A stretch of DNA of 64,000 bases from Ignatzschineria larvae DSM 13226 (GCF_038500265.1 NZ_CP150637.1:2125501-2189500), one strand, 5' to 3'; counted from the stretch's first letter, positions 37,105-47,075 are shown. Numbers and translations: made by a program. Notes: a model not told the origin generated them from the letters alone.

Positions 37105-37803
37105 ATGAAACGTTACGACCCTACGCGCCGTAAATTCATACAGACAGCGGCAGTGGCAACATCCTCCGTCTGCCTATTACCGTCAATGGCTCTCGCCGAC
37201 AAAACCCAATCTAAAGGAGAGGGTTATCAACCCCAATATTTCACTCCTGAAGAATGGCAATTTATTGTGGCTATTACAGATCAACTTATCCCTGAAGATG
37301 AACTCGGCGGTGGTGCAACCGCCGCTGGCGTTCCGGAGTTCATTGATCGGCAAATGATGACCGAATTTGGTAAAGGGGAACTCTTCTATATGCATCCCCC
37401 TTACTATATCCATTCAGCACCCACTTTAGGTTATCAAGAACAATACCCACCAAATGAGCTTTACCGACATGCTATTGCCCAAATTGAGCAATATATATCG
37501 CAGAAATATCAGAAAAAATTCCATGAGCTCCCAAGCGAGACACAAATCGCAGTAATGGAGAGTATGGAGGCCGGTAAAATCCCATTAGAGGGTATCTCCT
37601 CTTCCGCAACATTCTTTAACCTTCTCTGGAAAAATACCCAAGAAGGTTTCCTTTCTGACCCTAAATATGGGGGTAACAAAGAGATGATTGGCTGGAAACT
37701 CGTGGGCTTCCCTGGGGCTCGTGCTGATTTTATGGATTTTGTCGATAAACCCGGCGAACCCTACCCCTATGGTCCTGTTGATATTGCTGGTAAACGAGGT
37801 TAA
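37105..37803 (+). CDS. gluconate 2-dehydrogenase subunit 3 family protein (Tat-exported)
   Basis: 232 residues, small subunit of a membrane flavocytochrome dehydrogenase. A twin-arginine signal is clear (TRRKFIQTAAVA followed by a hydrophobic stretch and ALA), so the folded complex is exported by Tat, carrying the flavoprotein along. The conserved region after residue 45 (FTPEEWQFIVAITDQLIP) matches the family. GGGAGA lies upstream of the ATG. The stop TAA shares a base with the ATG of the flavoprotein gene (TAATG), indicating coupled translation. Confidence 0.9.
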   Translation: MKRYDPTRRKFIQTAAVATSSVCLLPSMALADKTQSKGEGYQPQYFTPEEWQFIVAITDQLIPEDELGGGATAAGVPEFIDRQMMTEFGKGELFYMHPPYYIHSAPTLGYQEQYPPNELYRHAIAQIEQYISQKYQKKFHELPSETQIAVMESMEAGKIPLEGISSSATFFNLLWKNTQEGFLSDPKYGGNKEMIGWKLVGFPGARADFMDFVDKPGEPYPYGPVDIAGKRG

Positions 37804-39593
37804 TGAATATGTTAAATAGAACACCTGATAAAATTATGCCTAAAAAAGATGTGGTTGTCGTCGGCCTTGGTTGGACAGGCGCTATTATGTCTAAAGAGCT
37901 TGCCGACGCAGGCTTAGAGGTTGTAGCACTTGAGCGAGGAGAACATCGGCCCACATCTGAAGCAGCACCTTATCCTAGCGTGGCTGATGAATTAGCTTAT
38001 GTGAAGCGCTTTAAGCTCTTCCAACGAATGAAAAATAACACCGTTACCATTCGCTATAAAATCGGTGAAACTGCCGTTCCTTACAGAGAGCTTGGTTCTT
38101 TCTATTTAGGGACAGGCGTAGGAGGATGCGGGTTTCATTGGAATGGAATGACTTGGCGGGCATTAAGGGAAGATCTTAAAATTCGTACAATGTATAGCGA
38201 GAAATATGGCGCTGACTTCATTCCAGATGAGATGACAATTCAAGATTATCCCTTCACCTATGAGGAGCTCGAGCCTCATTTCACAATGTTTGAAGATGTC
38301 TGCGGAACATCTGGACAAGCAGGGAATATTAAGGGGAAAATCATCCAGGGCGGCAATCCTTTTGAGGCGCCACGAAGTGGTAATTACCCCAATCCCCCGC
38401 TTAAAACACTTTATGGTGGCTCGCTTTTCAAGCAAGCCGCTGAAAAATTAGGGCTACATCCATTTCCATTACCGGCGTCCAACGCTTCAAAGCCTTACAC
38501 TAATCCTTATGGTGTCCGATTAGGGCCTTGTAATTACTGTGGTTACTGTGAGGATTTTGGTTGCTATATGTATTCTAAAGCAAGCCCTCAAGCTTGTATT
38601 CTTCCTGCCTTAATCCCTATGCCTAACTTTGAGTTTAGGACTCAAAGTGAAGTAATCCAGGTTAATACCGATAATTCTGGCAAAAAAGCCACAGGCGTGA
38701 CGTATGTAGATGCCGATGGTCAATTGATCTTCCAACCCGCTGAAATGGTATTACTCTGCGCATTCCAGGTGCATAACGTTAAGTTGTTGCTTGTTTCACA
38801 AATTGGGAAACCATATAACCCTCAAACGGGAGATGGTGTTGTCGGTAAAAACTTTGCCTATCAATATTACACAAGCGCATCTATCTATCTAAAAGAGGGA
38901 GCAGTAAATAACCCATTTATCGGAGCCGGTGCTGCAGGCACCGTTATTGATGATTTTAATGGTCTAAATTTCAACCATAGAGAAGGGAATTTTATTGGTG
39001 GTGCTTATATTTCAGCCACGAATACTGGTGGACGTCCAATCAGTCAAGTAGGAACAGCTCCTGGCACACCACGTTGGGGTAAGGGGTGGAAACAGGGTAA
39101 AAAAAGTGCGTATCAACGTTCAATGGGAATTAGTGCAGAAGGCTCTGTTATGTCCTATCGTAATGCCTATATTGATCTTGATCCGAACTATAAAGATGCC
39201 TGGGGCTTACCATTAGCGAGAATGACCTTTAATTGGCATGATAATGAATTCCGTCAAGGTGCCTATATGAAAGCGCAAATGGAGAAGATTTGCCAAGCAA
39301 TGGATGATGTAGAGTCCTATCAAGTATCTGCGACCTCGGGCAATTGGGATACTCGCGTTTATCAATCAACCCATATTACAGGGGGTGCTATTACCGGCGA
39401 CTCCCCTAGCAATAGTGTTGTCAATAAGTATATGCAATCGTGGGATGTGCCTAATCTCTTCGTCTATGGCGCTTGCGCATTCCCACAAAACATGGCCTAT
39501 AATCCGACGGGTTTGATTGGGGCGATGACCTATCTCTCAGCACAAGAGATTAAAAATCGTTACCTTAAAAATCCAGGTCCACTAGTCAAATAA
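37803..39593 (+). CDS. GMC-family flavoprotein subunit of gluconate 2-dehydrogenase-type complex
   Basis: 596 residues. FAD motif VVVVGLGWTGAIMSKELADA near residue 18; GMC hallmark GVGGCGFHWNG near 105. A Cys cluster GPCNYCGYCEDFGC near 240 resembles that of FAD-dependent sugar dehydrogenases with a 3Fe-4S cluster. C-terminal NPTGLIGAMTYLSAQEI is typical. It oxidises a sugar or sugar acid in the periplasm and passes electrons to the triheme subunit encoded next. Gluconate, 2-ketogluconate, sorbitol, fructose or glucose are all possible; sequence alone does not decide. Confidence 0.88.
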   Translation: MNMLNRTPDKIMPKKDVVVVGLGWTGAIMSKELADAGLEVVALERGEHRPTSEAAPYPSVADELAYVKRFKLFQRMKNNTVTIRYKIGETAVPYRELGSFYLGTGVGGCGFHWNGMTWRALREDLKIRTMYSEKYGADFIPDEMTIQDYPFTYEELEPHFTMFEDVCGTSGQAGNIKGKIIQGGNPFEAPRSGNYPNPPLKTLYGGSLFKQAAEKLGLHPFPLPASNASKPYTNPYGVRLGPCNYCGYCEDFGCYMYSKASPQACILPALIPMPNFEFRTQSEVIQVNTDNSGKKATGVTYVDADGQLIFQPAEMVLLCAFQVHNVKLLLVSQIGKPYNPQTGDGVVGKNFAYQYYTSASIYLKEGAVNNPFIGAGAAGTVIDDFNGLNFNHREGNFIGGAYISATNTGGRPISQVGTAPGTPRWGKGWKQGKKSAYQRSMGISAEGSVMSYRNAYIDLDPNYKDAWGLPLARMTFNWHDNEFRQGAYMKAQMEKICQAMDDVESYQVSATSGNWDTRVYQSTHITGGAITGDSPSNSVVNKYMQSWDVPNLFVYGACAFPQNMAYNPTGLIGAMTYLSAQEIKNRYLKNPGPLVK

Positions 39594-39605
39594 GGAGATA
39601 CAACA

Positions 39606-40922
39606 ATGAGAATTCGATCAATTATCTATACGATTCTTTTAGTGATTGTGGCTCTAATTATTATCACTATAGTGACTTTAAGTTTCTACCGTGGCACTAC
39701 ATCGCAGCTAATGCCTACTACACAAAATGAGAAAGAGCTAGTCCAGAAAGGGGAATACCTTGCTCGACTTGGAGATTGTACCTCTTGCCATACGAGTGAC
39801 CCACAACTACCCTTTGCAGGAGGCGTACCTTTTGAAATTCCAATCGGAACCATTTATGCGCCCAATATTACGCCAGATCCTGAGTATGGTATTGGTAACT
39901 ACTCATTACGGGACTTTGATAATGCCGTTCGGCATGGGATCCGTAAAGATGGCGACACCCTCTATCCGGCGATGCCTTACCCTGATTATGCCGTTATCAA
40001 TGATGAAGATGTCGAAGCACTTTATGCATACTTTATGCATGGTGTACAGCCATTAGCGATTCCTAATAAATCAGAATCCATTATGTGGCCTCTCTCGATG
40101 CGCTGGCCTCTAACCGCTTGGCGTATACTATATAGCCCTGAGGTTAAAGCTTTTAATGCCTCAAAATATCCTGATGCTACCACCGCTCGGGGCGCTTATT
40201 TAGTGCAAGGATTAGGTCACTGCGGTAGCTGTCATACACCAAGAGGTTGGGCTATGAATGAAAAAGCTTACGATGATACCAGCTTACTCTATCTATCAGG
40301 GAGCAATGCGCCGATCGATGGTTGGATGCCCATTAACTTGCGAGGAGATGATCTTACAGGCTTAGGTAGAATCGATCAGGAGAATCTTAAGATGCTACTT
40401 TGGAGTGGACGTAGTGATCATAATGCCGTCTTTGGTGGCATGAGAGAAGTCGTGGATAACTCTCTACAATATGCTACAGAAACAGATATCAATGCTATTG
40501 CACATTACCTTAAATCGCTTGCGCCTGCTAACCCTAAAAATCCCCCCTTTGTGTATGATGACGCAACTCATAAAGCCCTTGCAAGTGGGAATGATTCACA
40601 GCGAGGAGCAGCAATCTATCTAGATTCTTGCGCGGCTTGCCATAGAACAGATGGTTTAGGTTATGACGCGGTATTCCCTGCCTTAGCCGGTAACCCTGCT
40701 GTTCAGGCAGATAATCCTATTTCACTCATTCATATCGTCTCACAAGGCAGTACACTGCAAGGAACCCAACATGCAGTCACTACTTATGTTATGCCCGATG
40801 AATTGGGAATTCGTCTTAATGCGCAAGATATTGCTGATGTTTTAACTTTTATCCGTACAAGTTGGGGAAATCAAGGTAAAGCAGTCTCTTTAGAAGAGGT
40901 GCAGGATGCACTTAGTCAATAA
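39606..40922 (+). CDS. triheme cytochrome c subunit of the dehydrogenase
   Basis: 438 residues with an N-terminal membrane helix (about 5-27) and three CxxCH heme c sites: CTSCH at 58-62, CGSCH near 205 and CAACH near 345. This matches the cytochrome subunits of alcohol, gluconate and sorbitol dehydrogenases, which pass electrons to ubiquinone. It starts 12 bp after the flavoprotein gene with AAGGAGA upstream. A terminator-like inverted repeat follows at 41016, before cyoA. Confidence 0.92.
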   Translation: MRIRSIIYTILLVIVALIIITIVTLSFYRGTTSQLMPTTQNEKELVQKGEYLARLGDCTSCHTSDPQLPFAGGVPFEIPIGTIYAPNITPDPEYGIGNYSLRDFDNAVRHGIRKDGDTLYPAMPYPDYAVINDEDVEALYAYFMHGVQPLAIPNKSESIMWPLSMRWPLTAWRILYSPEVKAFNASKYPDATTARGAYLVQGLGHCGSCHTPRGWAMNEKAYDDTSLLYLSGSNAPIDGWMPINLRGDDLTGLGRIDQENLKMLLWSGRSDHNAVFGGMREVVDNSLQYATETDINAIAHYLKSLAPANPKNPPFVYDDATHKALASGNDSQRGAAIYLDSCAACHRTDGLGYDAVFPALAGNPAVQADNPISLIHIVSQGSTLQGTQHAVTTYVMPDELGIRLNAQDIADVLTFIRTSWGNQGKAVSLEEVQDALSQ

Positions 40923-41015
40923 GCTCTTTAAGCATAGGATGAATCATTTAAAGGGCTACCTAGTGATAGCGATCAATTAATAAATCATTTTTTAAATCAT
41001 TTTCTATTAAAATTT

Positions 41016-41083
41016 AAAAGCTCTATTGAGGTGAATTACTTATATTAATAGCCACCCATTAGAGCTTTTATAATATTTTTTAC
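41016..41083 (+). terminator. terminator-like inverted repeat after the dehydrogenase operon
   Basis: AAAAGCTCTA pairs with TAGAGCTTTT across a 34-base loop that itself contains GGTG/CACC, and TAATATTTTTT follows. The long loop makes it a moderate call. The rest of the 301-bp gap 40923-41223 is AT-rich and should hold the cyoA promoter; I see no other element. Confidence 0.5.
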
Positions 41084-41223
41084 AAAAATTTATACTTTTA
41101 ATTTATTTCATTTATAATGCCTATTAGTTTTTTTATTTTTAAATTCTATAAATTATATTTTCATTTCTGATAATACAAATTATCTATCAAATTAATGCAG
41201 ATAATCGAGTATAGGTAACTAAA

Positions 41224-42132
41224 ATGCGTAAAACCTCTACGAAAATTCTACGCCGAGGGAGCCTGATTCTACTCTCCCTCTTAATTCTTTCCGGATGCGA
41301 TCTCGCTCTTTTTAACCCGAAAGGGGAGATTGCCACCTACGAAATGTGGCTCTTAATTGCAAGTGCTGTGGTAATGCTCATCGTGATTATTCCCTGCATT
41401 ATCATGGCGATCGTCTTTCCTTGGTGGTATCGCAAATCGAATCAAAAAGCAAAATATCAACCCAATTGGCGCGAATCTAGCACACTAGAAAAATGGATGT
41501 GGGGGATTCCGATCGTCATTACGGCGGTATTAGCCTTTATTGTGATTCAGAGTACCATTGACCTCAATCCTAAAAAGCCGATCAAATCTGACAAGAAAGA
41601 ATTAGTGGTTGAAGTCATCTCTATGGATTGGCAATGGCTCTTTATCTATCCTGAAGAGGGAATTGCGACCATTAACGAGCTCTATTTACCGGTAGATCGC
41701 CCACTCAAATTCCGCCTTACTTCCCAAACGGTGATGAATGCTTTCTTTGTTCCTCAGTTAGGCACACAACTAGATGTGATGTCTGGCATGGAAAATGTGC
41801 TTCATCTTATCGTGAATGAACCAGGCGAGTTTCAAGGTGCCTCTTATGGTTTTAGTGGCGCAGGTTACTCTGATATGAAATTCCCTGTGATCGCCGTTCC
41901 TGAAGATCAATTTGATGCTTGGGTCGCAAAGTTACAATCGAATGATCAAAACCCGCTTACTTGGGCGAAGTATCAAGAAATGGTGGCGGCACTCCCGATT
42001 AACGCGCCCATTCAATATTTCCACCCTATAGATAAAGGAATCTATCTACGTGTCATTAGTCAATTCTTAGATCTCAAAGAGGTTGAAGAGCATATGAAAC
42101 ATGAGATGGAATCCCACCATTATTCCTACTAA
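41224..42132 (+). CDS. cyoA: cytochrome bo3 ubiquinol oxidase subunit II
   Basis: 302 residues. Lipoprotein signal with lipobox LSGC (Cys about residue 25), then two membrane helices (about 40-65 and 90-115) and a periplasmic cupredoxin-like domain. The CuA ligands found in cytochrome c oxidases are absent (for example FSGAGYSDMKFPVIAV), as expected for a quinol oxidase. It starts the cyoABCDE operon. Confidence 0.95.
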   Translation: MRKTSTKILRRGSLILLSLLILSGCDLALFNPKGEIATYEMWLLIASAVVMLIVIIPCIIMAIVFPWWYRKSNQKAKYQPNWRESSTLEKWMWGIPIVITAVLAFIVIQSTIDLNPKKPIKSDKKELVVEVISMDWQWLFIYPEEGIATINELYLPVDRPLKFRLTSQTVMNAFFVPQLGTQLDVMSGMENVLHLIVNEPGEFQGASYGFSGAGYSDMKFPVIAVPEDQFDAWVAKLQSNDQNPLTWAKYQEMVAALPINAPIQYFHPIDKGIYLRVISQFLDLKEVEEHMKHEMESHHYSY

Positions 42133-42158
42133 ACAGCCCTTCACAAAAGGAACTAAAA

Positions 42159-44162
42159 ATGTTTGGACGATTAACTCTCGATAGTATTCCATGGAGCCAT
42201 CCTATTCCGCTTGCGGCATTTGGTTTCATTATTCTGATTATCCTTGTTGTACTCGCCACAATCACCTTCACCCGGCGTTGGAAATGGCTTTGGACTAATT
42301 GGCTGACAACCACAGATCATAAACGAATCGGCATCATCTACATTATTGTGGCCATTATTATGCTACTTCGCGGATTCTCTGATGCGATTATGATGCGCTC
42401 CCAAATGGCACTCGCTTCAACAGGTGATCGCGTCGGCTACTTACCACCTGAACACTATGATCAGATCTTCTCTGCCCATGGTGTCATTATGATCTTCTTT
42501 ATGGCGATGCCATTTATCATCGGCCTTATGAACGTGGTGATTCCTCTACAATTAGGTCGTCGAGATGTGGCATTCCCTGTGTTGAATGCGGTAAGTGTCT
42601 GGCTAACGGTTGCAGGTGCGATTCTCATTAACCTTTCTCTTGGAATCGGTGAGTTTGCTAAAACAGGTTGGGTAGCCTATGCGCCACTCTCTGAAAGCCT
42701 CTATAGCCCGAGTGTTGGAGTTGACTACTATATTTGGAGTATTCAGATATCAGGGCTCGGGACAACCCTAGCAGCGCTTAATATGTTTGTCACGATTCTT
42801 CGGGTTCGTGCGCCGGGTATGAAAATGTTTCAGATGCCTCTCTTTACTTGGGCAAGCTTCTGTACTTCAATCCTCATTCTTGCGACTTTCCCGATTCTAA
42901 CGGCCACAATGTTACTCTTAGGGTTAGACCGAATTTTAGGCTTTGAGATCTTTACTAATAGCTTAGGGGGCGGTAGTCAGATGATGTATGTCAACCTCAT
43001 CTGGGCTTGGGGACATCCTGAAGTCTATATTCTGATTCTCCCTGTATTTGGTATCTTCTCTGAAGTGGTTTCCACCTTTAGTCGAAAATATCTCTTTGGT
43101 TATAAAGCATTGGTTTGGGCCATTATTGCCATCCTCTTTATGTCCTTAACGGTATGGCTACATCACTTCTTCACGATGGGTGCGGGTGTGAGCGTCAATA
43201 CCTTCTTCGGAATTACCACAATGCTCATCGCGATTCCGACAGGGGTGAAAGTCTTTAACTGGCTCTTTACTATTTATCGTGGTGAAGTTGTCATGGAACC
43301 ACCGATGCTCTGGGCCGTTGGCTTCTTAGTACTCTTTGTACTAGGGGGAATGACCGGTGTTATGCTCGCTATTCCTGGTGTGAACTACTCTGTTCATAAT
43401 ACGATGTTTGTTGTAGCGCATTTCCATAATACCATTATCGGCGGCGTAGTCTTTGGCGTCATGGCCGGTTATAACTACTGGTTCCCGAAAGCCTTTGGTT
43501 TTAAACTCAACCGTAACTGGGGAATTGCCTCCTTCTATCTCTGGTTCTTTGGTTTCCTCTTTGCCTTCATTCCGCTCTATATCCTAGGCTTTGATGGTAT
43601 GCCGCGTCGTATTAGTCAAAATATTGATTATCGTTATGGACCGATGTTAGTCATTGCCCTCTTTGGCGCTATTATGATTCTCTTTGGCATTATCACAATG
43701 CTCGTTCAACTCTTTGTGAGTATTCATCAACGAGAAGCACTCAAAGATGAGACAGGAGATCCTTGGAATGGCCGAACACTCGAGTGGTCGATTCCTTCTC
43801 CACCCCCTGTTTATAACTTTGCAGCGATTCCTAAAGTCGATGCCATTGATACATTCTGGGAAGAGAAGCAACAAGGTACTGCTTATAGTAAAGATCGGCA
43901 GTATGAAGATATCTATGTTCCAAAACATACCGCGCTTGGCTTTGTCTCTGGCGGCATATTAGCAGGATTAACCGCTTTCTGCTTAGTCTGGAGTATCTGG
44001 TGGCTTGCCATTATCTTCTTAGCAGCTGCGATTATCTTCTGGATTATCGAAAGCTTTAGAGAACATGAAGAGGTATTAATCCCGAAAGAAGAGGTTGAAA
44101 AAGCCGATCAAGCCTTTTTACAACGGGTTGAACAATATCAATTAACACAAGGAGAACACTAA
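42159..44162 (+). CDS. cyoB: cytochrome bo3 ubiquinol oxidase subunit I
   Basis: 667 residues (E. coli 663), about 15 membrane helices. Heme-copper site: WAWGHPEVYILILP gives the CuB His cross-linked to Tyr; LHHFFT gives two further CuB His; FVVAHFHNTIIGG gives the heme b and heme o3 ligands. It reduces oxygen and pumps protons. The stop overlaps the cyoC start (TAATG). Confidence 0.97.
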   Translation: MFGRLTLDSIPWSHPIPLAAFGFIILIILVVLATITFTRRWKWLWTNWLTTTDHKRIGIIYIIVAIIMLLRGFSDAIMMRSQMALASTGDRVGYLPPEHYDQIFSAHGVIMIFFMAMPFIIGLMNVVIPLQLGRRDVAFPVLNAVSVWLTVAGAILINLSLGIGEFAKTGWVAYAPLSESLYSPSVGVDYYIWSIQISGLGTTLAALNMFVTILRVRAPGMKMFQMPLFTWASFCTSILILATFPILTATMLLLGLDRILGFEIFTNSLGGGSQMMYVNLIWAWGHPEVYILILPVFGIFSEVVSTFSRKYLFGYKALVWAIIAILFMSLTVWLHHFFTMGAGVSVNTFFGITTMLIAIPTGVKVFNWLFTIYRGEVVMEPPMLWAVGFLVLFVLGGMTGVMLAIPGVNYSVHNTMFVVAHFHNTIIGGVVFGVMAGYNYWFPKAFGFKLNRNWGIASFYLWFFGFLFAFIPLYILGFDGMPRRISQNIDYRYGPMLVIALFGAIMILFGIITMLVQLFVSIHQREALKDETGDPWNGRTLEWSIPSPPPVYNFAAIPKVDAIDTFWEEKQQGTAYSKDRQYEDIYVPKHTALGFVSGGILAGLTAFCLVWSIWWLAIIFLAAAIIFWIIESFREHEEVLIPKEEVEKADQAFLQRVEQYQLTQGEH

Positions 44163-44773
44163 TGACAACAACGACATTAGAACACTCTGACATCAAGCGC
44201 CTTCAAGAGGAAGAGAGTGCCAATAATAAGATTTTTGGATTCTGGATCTACATTATGGCGGATTCCATTATCTTCGGAACTTTCTTCGCGGTATTTGTGG
44301 TGCTCATTCGTAACACCATGGATGGGCATACACCACAAACACTCTTTGACCTTGGTAATGCCTTTGCCGAGACTATTGCGCTCTTAACCAGTAGCTTAAC
44401 TTGTGGCTTAGCAATGCTCGCACTCAAAAAAGGCTACGTCAAACGGGCTATTTGGCTCTTGATCGTCACCTTTATTTTTGGAGGTATCTTCTTAACCTTA
44501 GAGGTCAAAGAGTTTATTGGCTTTATTGATATCGGTGCAACGCCTCAAAGTAGTGGTTTTCTCTCAGGCTTTTTCTCATTAGTTGGCCTTCATGGCGCGC
44601 ATCTATCGATTGGAATGGTCTGGATGTTAGTCATGATGTTTCAGTTAGCTTTCAAAGGCTCGACACTTGAAACGAGAACCCGCCTGAAACTCTTTAGTCT
44701 CTTTTGGCATTTCCTAGATATTATCTGGATCTGTATCTTCTCAATCGTCTACTTAATGGGGGTATCGCTATGA
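44162..44773 (+). CDS. cyoC: cytochrome bo3 ubiquinol oxidase subunit III
   Basis: 203 residues, five membrane helices, as in E. coli CyoC (204). Conserved GFWIYIMADSIIFGTFFA opening and LHGAHLSIGMVWM. It overlaps both cyoB (one base) and cyoD (ATGA), a tightly coupled set. It stabilises subunit I and the proton path. Confidence 0.95.
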   Translation: MTTTTLEHSDIKRLQEEESANNKIFGFWIYIMADSIIFGTFFAVFVVLIRNTMDGHTPQTLFDLGNAFAETIALLTSSLTCGLAMLALKKGYVKRAIWLLIVTFIFGGIFLTLEVKEFIGFIDIGATPQSSGFLSGFFSLVGLHGAHLSIGMVWMLVMMFQLAFKGSTLETRTRLKLFSLFWHFLDIIWICIFSIVYLMGVSL

Positions 44774-45156
44774 GTATCAATAATATCGATCAGGTAGAGC
44801 TTCAGCCAAAAATAGATCGAGATGATATGGATCTTAAAGCCCATAAACATGAGCTTTGGGATTACCTTATCGGCTATGGGTTCTCGATTATCTTAACCCT
44901 GATCTCATTTGCGGTAGTGGTTTACCTCAGACATATTGCTTCTATTGGTGTTATTGCTTCAATTCTAGCCGTATGTGCTGTAACACAAGTCTTTGTACAA
45001 CTCGTCTATTTCTTACATATTAAACGTAATGAAAATGGCGGTTGGAACTTAGCTGCACTCCTCTTCACTGCAGTAATTCTACTGATGGTTATTGGAGGAT
45101 CTGGGTGGGTCATGTATTACTTACATATGAATATGATGCCAGAATTGCCGATCTAA
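44770..45156 (+). CDS. cyoD: cytochrome bo3 ubiquinol oxidase subunit IV
   Basis: 128 residues with three membrane helices (about 40-60, 65-88, 95-118). HELWDYLIGYGFSIILT and FVQLVYFLHIKRNENGGWN are family hallmarks. The ATG at 44770 overlaps the cyoC stop; a start inside cyoC is unlikely. It assists assembly of the CuB centre in subunit I. Confidence 0.94.
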   Translation: MSINNIDQVELQPKIDRDDMDLKAHKHELWDYLIGYGFSIILTLISFAVVVYLRHIASIGVIASILAVCAVTQVFVQLVYFLHIKRNENGGWNLAALLFTAVILLMVIGGSGWVMYYLHMNMMPELPI

Positions 45157-45192
45157 TCTATACATCATTAATATGATGTAACGGATCTACGT

Positions 45193-45232
45193 AATCCCCT
45201 TAAAGTTTGCAAAAATACCTTAAGGGGATTTT
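45193..45232 (+). terminator. hairpin between cyoD and cyoE
   Basis: AATCCCCTTAA/TTAAGGGGATT, 16-base loop, then TT. It may end part of the cyoABCD transcripts before cyoE and so lower cyoE expression. Confidence 0.7.
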
Positions 45233-45271
45233 CCCATCTTTCACTGATCATCATTCGGAGCGGTACTTGTT

Positions 45272-46153
45272 GTGGCAAAACCCATTATGCAATCTTACTT
45301 AAAATTGATAAAACACGGCATTATTCTTGGAAATCTTGTCCCCGTAATTGCTGGGTTTTGTTTAGGATTATCGTTAACCCATACAAGTGATGTGATACTG
45401 CTACTTTGGACACTGCTCGGCTTAAGCTTGGTGATTGCTTCTGCCACGATCATCAACAATATTATTGATCAAGATATTGATCAAAAGATGACTCGTACAC
45501 AAAATCGACCGCTCATTAATGGTGATATCAAACTCTCTCAGGCCATTATTTTAGCTATTTTGAGTGGCTTATGCGGATTTATGATCCTCTATTATAAGGT
45601 CAATCTCATTGCCGGGAATTTGGCACTCATTGGCTTTATTGATTATGTATTACTCTACTCCCTTATCTTTAAACGTCACTCATCGTATAGTATTTTGATT
45701 GGCAGTATCTCCGGCGCTATTCCCCCTTTAGTCGGGTATGTTGCCGTCTCCGAGCAACTTGATCTTACCATGCTCTATCTCTTTATCATCTTCTCCTCTT
45801 GGCAAGTCATTCACTCCTATGCCATCGCGCTCTATCGCCGGGAAGATTATCAAAAAGCGAATATTCCGATGCCACCGCTTTTTATGACTCGTAATCGAAT
45901 CCAACAACAGATGCTCGGTTATACGTTTATCATGTTCGTGGCAGTATTATTGCTGATCTTTACTACTTTTTATTTCATCATTCCACAGATGGGCGCGATT
46001 ATTATTATGGTTTATTGGCTTGGTAGCATTATTGCTCCAATTCGCCGATCAACAGAAGGTTGGGGAAAAGAGCAATTTTTAAATTCTCTTTGGGTCATTA
46101 TGGCGCTCTGCTTCTTTAGTATGATTGATCGTGGAATGCTCTTTTGGCTCTAA
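45272..46153 (+). CDS. cyoE: protoheme IX farnesyltransferase (heme O synthase)
   Basis: 293 residues, about eight to nine membrane helices of the UbiA prenyltransferase fold. The first Asp-rich motif appears as NNIIDQDIDQKMTRTQNRP near residue 70, the pattern of heme O synthases. It farnesylates heme b to heme o for subunit I. GTG start with GGAG 11 bases upstream. Separated from cyoD by 115 bp containing a hairpin. Confidence 0.94.
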   Translation: MAKPIMQSYLKLIKHGIILGNLVPVIAGFCLGLSLTHTSDVILLLWTLLGLSLVIASATIINNIIDQDIDQKMTRTQNRPLINGDIKLSQAIILAILSGLCGFMILYYKVNLIAGNLALIGFIDYVLLYSLIFKRHSSYSILIGSISGAIPPLVGYVAVSEQLDLTMLYLFIIFSSWQVIHSYAIALYRREDYQKANIPMPPLFMTRNRIQQQMLGYTFIMFVAVLLLIFTTFYFIIPQMGAIIIMVYWLGSIIAPIRRSTEGWGKEQFLNSLWVIMALCFFSMIDRGMLFWL

Positions 46154-46313
46154 GAGTCTCTAACTAATTCTATAACTCTCTACTAAACTGATATTCCCCG
46201 TTATCTCTAATTCTTCATAACAGATGTTATTTTGTGCTAGGATAAAATTACCTTGAATACATTACTAAGAGCCAAATACACAAAAAAGACACCACAATAA
46301 GAGAGGAGAGAAT

Positions 46314-47075
46314 ATGAATATCTTAATTACCGGCGCATCATCTGGCTTTGGTCTAGAAGCATCCCGTCTATTCATTCAGCATGGGCATACCGTCATTGGC
46401 CTTGCTCGCCGACATGATCGTTTAATGACACTAAAAGCTGAATTAGGGGATAATTTCTATCCTTTAATGGCAGATATGCAAGATTTAGCATCGATTAAAC
46501 AAGGGATTGATAACCTCCCTGAGCCCTTTGACCAGATCGATGTCCTTATCAATAATGCGGGTTTAGCACTTAATTTGTCCCCTGCTTTTGAGGCAGATTT
46601 TGCCGATTGGCAAACGATGATCGATGTGAATATTCGCGGATTAAGTTATATTACTCACCTGATTCTTCCACAGATGGTTAAGCGTAATGATGGCTACATT
46701 ATTAATGTCAGCTCCACTGCCGGCACTTACCCCTATTATGGCTCGAACATCTATGGGCCAACGAAAGCCTTTATCACCAGTTTTTCACTTAACTTACGGG
46801 CTGATTTAGTGGGGAAAAATATTCGTGTTACTAATGTAGAACCAGGGCTTTGTGGCGAAACAGAGTTTTCTAATGTCCGCTTTAAAGGCGACGATGCGAA
46901 AGCCGAAGCTGTTTATGCGGATGTCGATGCCGTTACCGGAAAAGAGATTGCAGATATTCTCTACTGGCTCACGACACAGCCTAAGCATCTCAATGTGAAT
47001 CGTATTGAAATTATGCCGACCATGCAGACCTTTGCGGGCTTGAAAGTCGTGAAACAATCTGAATCTTCTTCATAA
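46314..47075 (+). CDS. ydfG: short-chain dehydrogenase, YdfG-like NADP-dependent 3-hydroxy acid dehydrogenase
   Basis: 253 residues. NADP-binding TGASSGFG near residue 6, LINNAG near 79, Ser in NVSSTAG, and Tyr-x3-Lys as YGPTK. C-terminal NVEPGLCGETEFSNVRFKGD closely follows the YdfG pattern. In E. coli YdfG oxidises serine and 3-hydroxy acids and reduces malonic semialdehyde. GAGAGGAGAG precedes the ATG. Single-gene unit. Confidence 0.88.
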   Translation: MNILITGASSGFGLEASRLFIQHGHTVIGLARRHDRLMTLKAELGDNFYPLMADMQDLASIKQGIDNLPEPFDQIDVLINNAGLALNLSPAFEADFADWQTMIDVNIRGLSYITHLILPQMVKRNDGYIINVSSTAGTYPYYGSNIYGPTKAFITSFSLNLRADLVGKNIRVTNVEPGLCGETEFSNVRFKGDDAKAEAVYADVDAVTGKEIADILYWLTTQPKHLNVNRIEIMPTMQTFAGLKVVKQSESSS

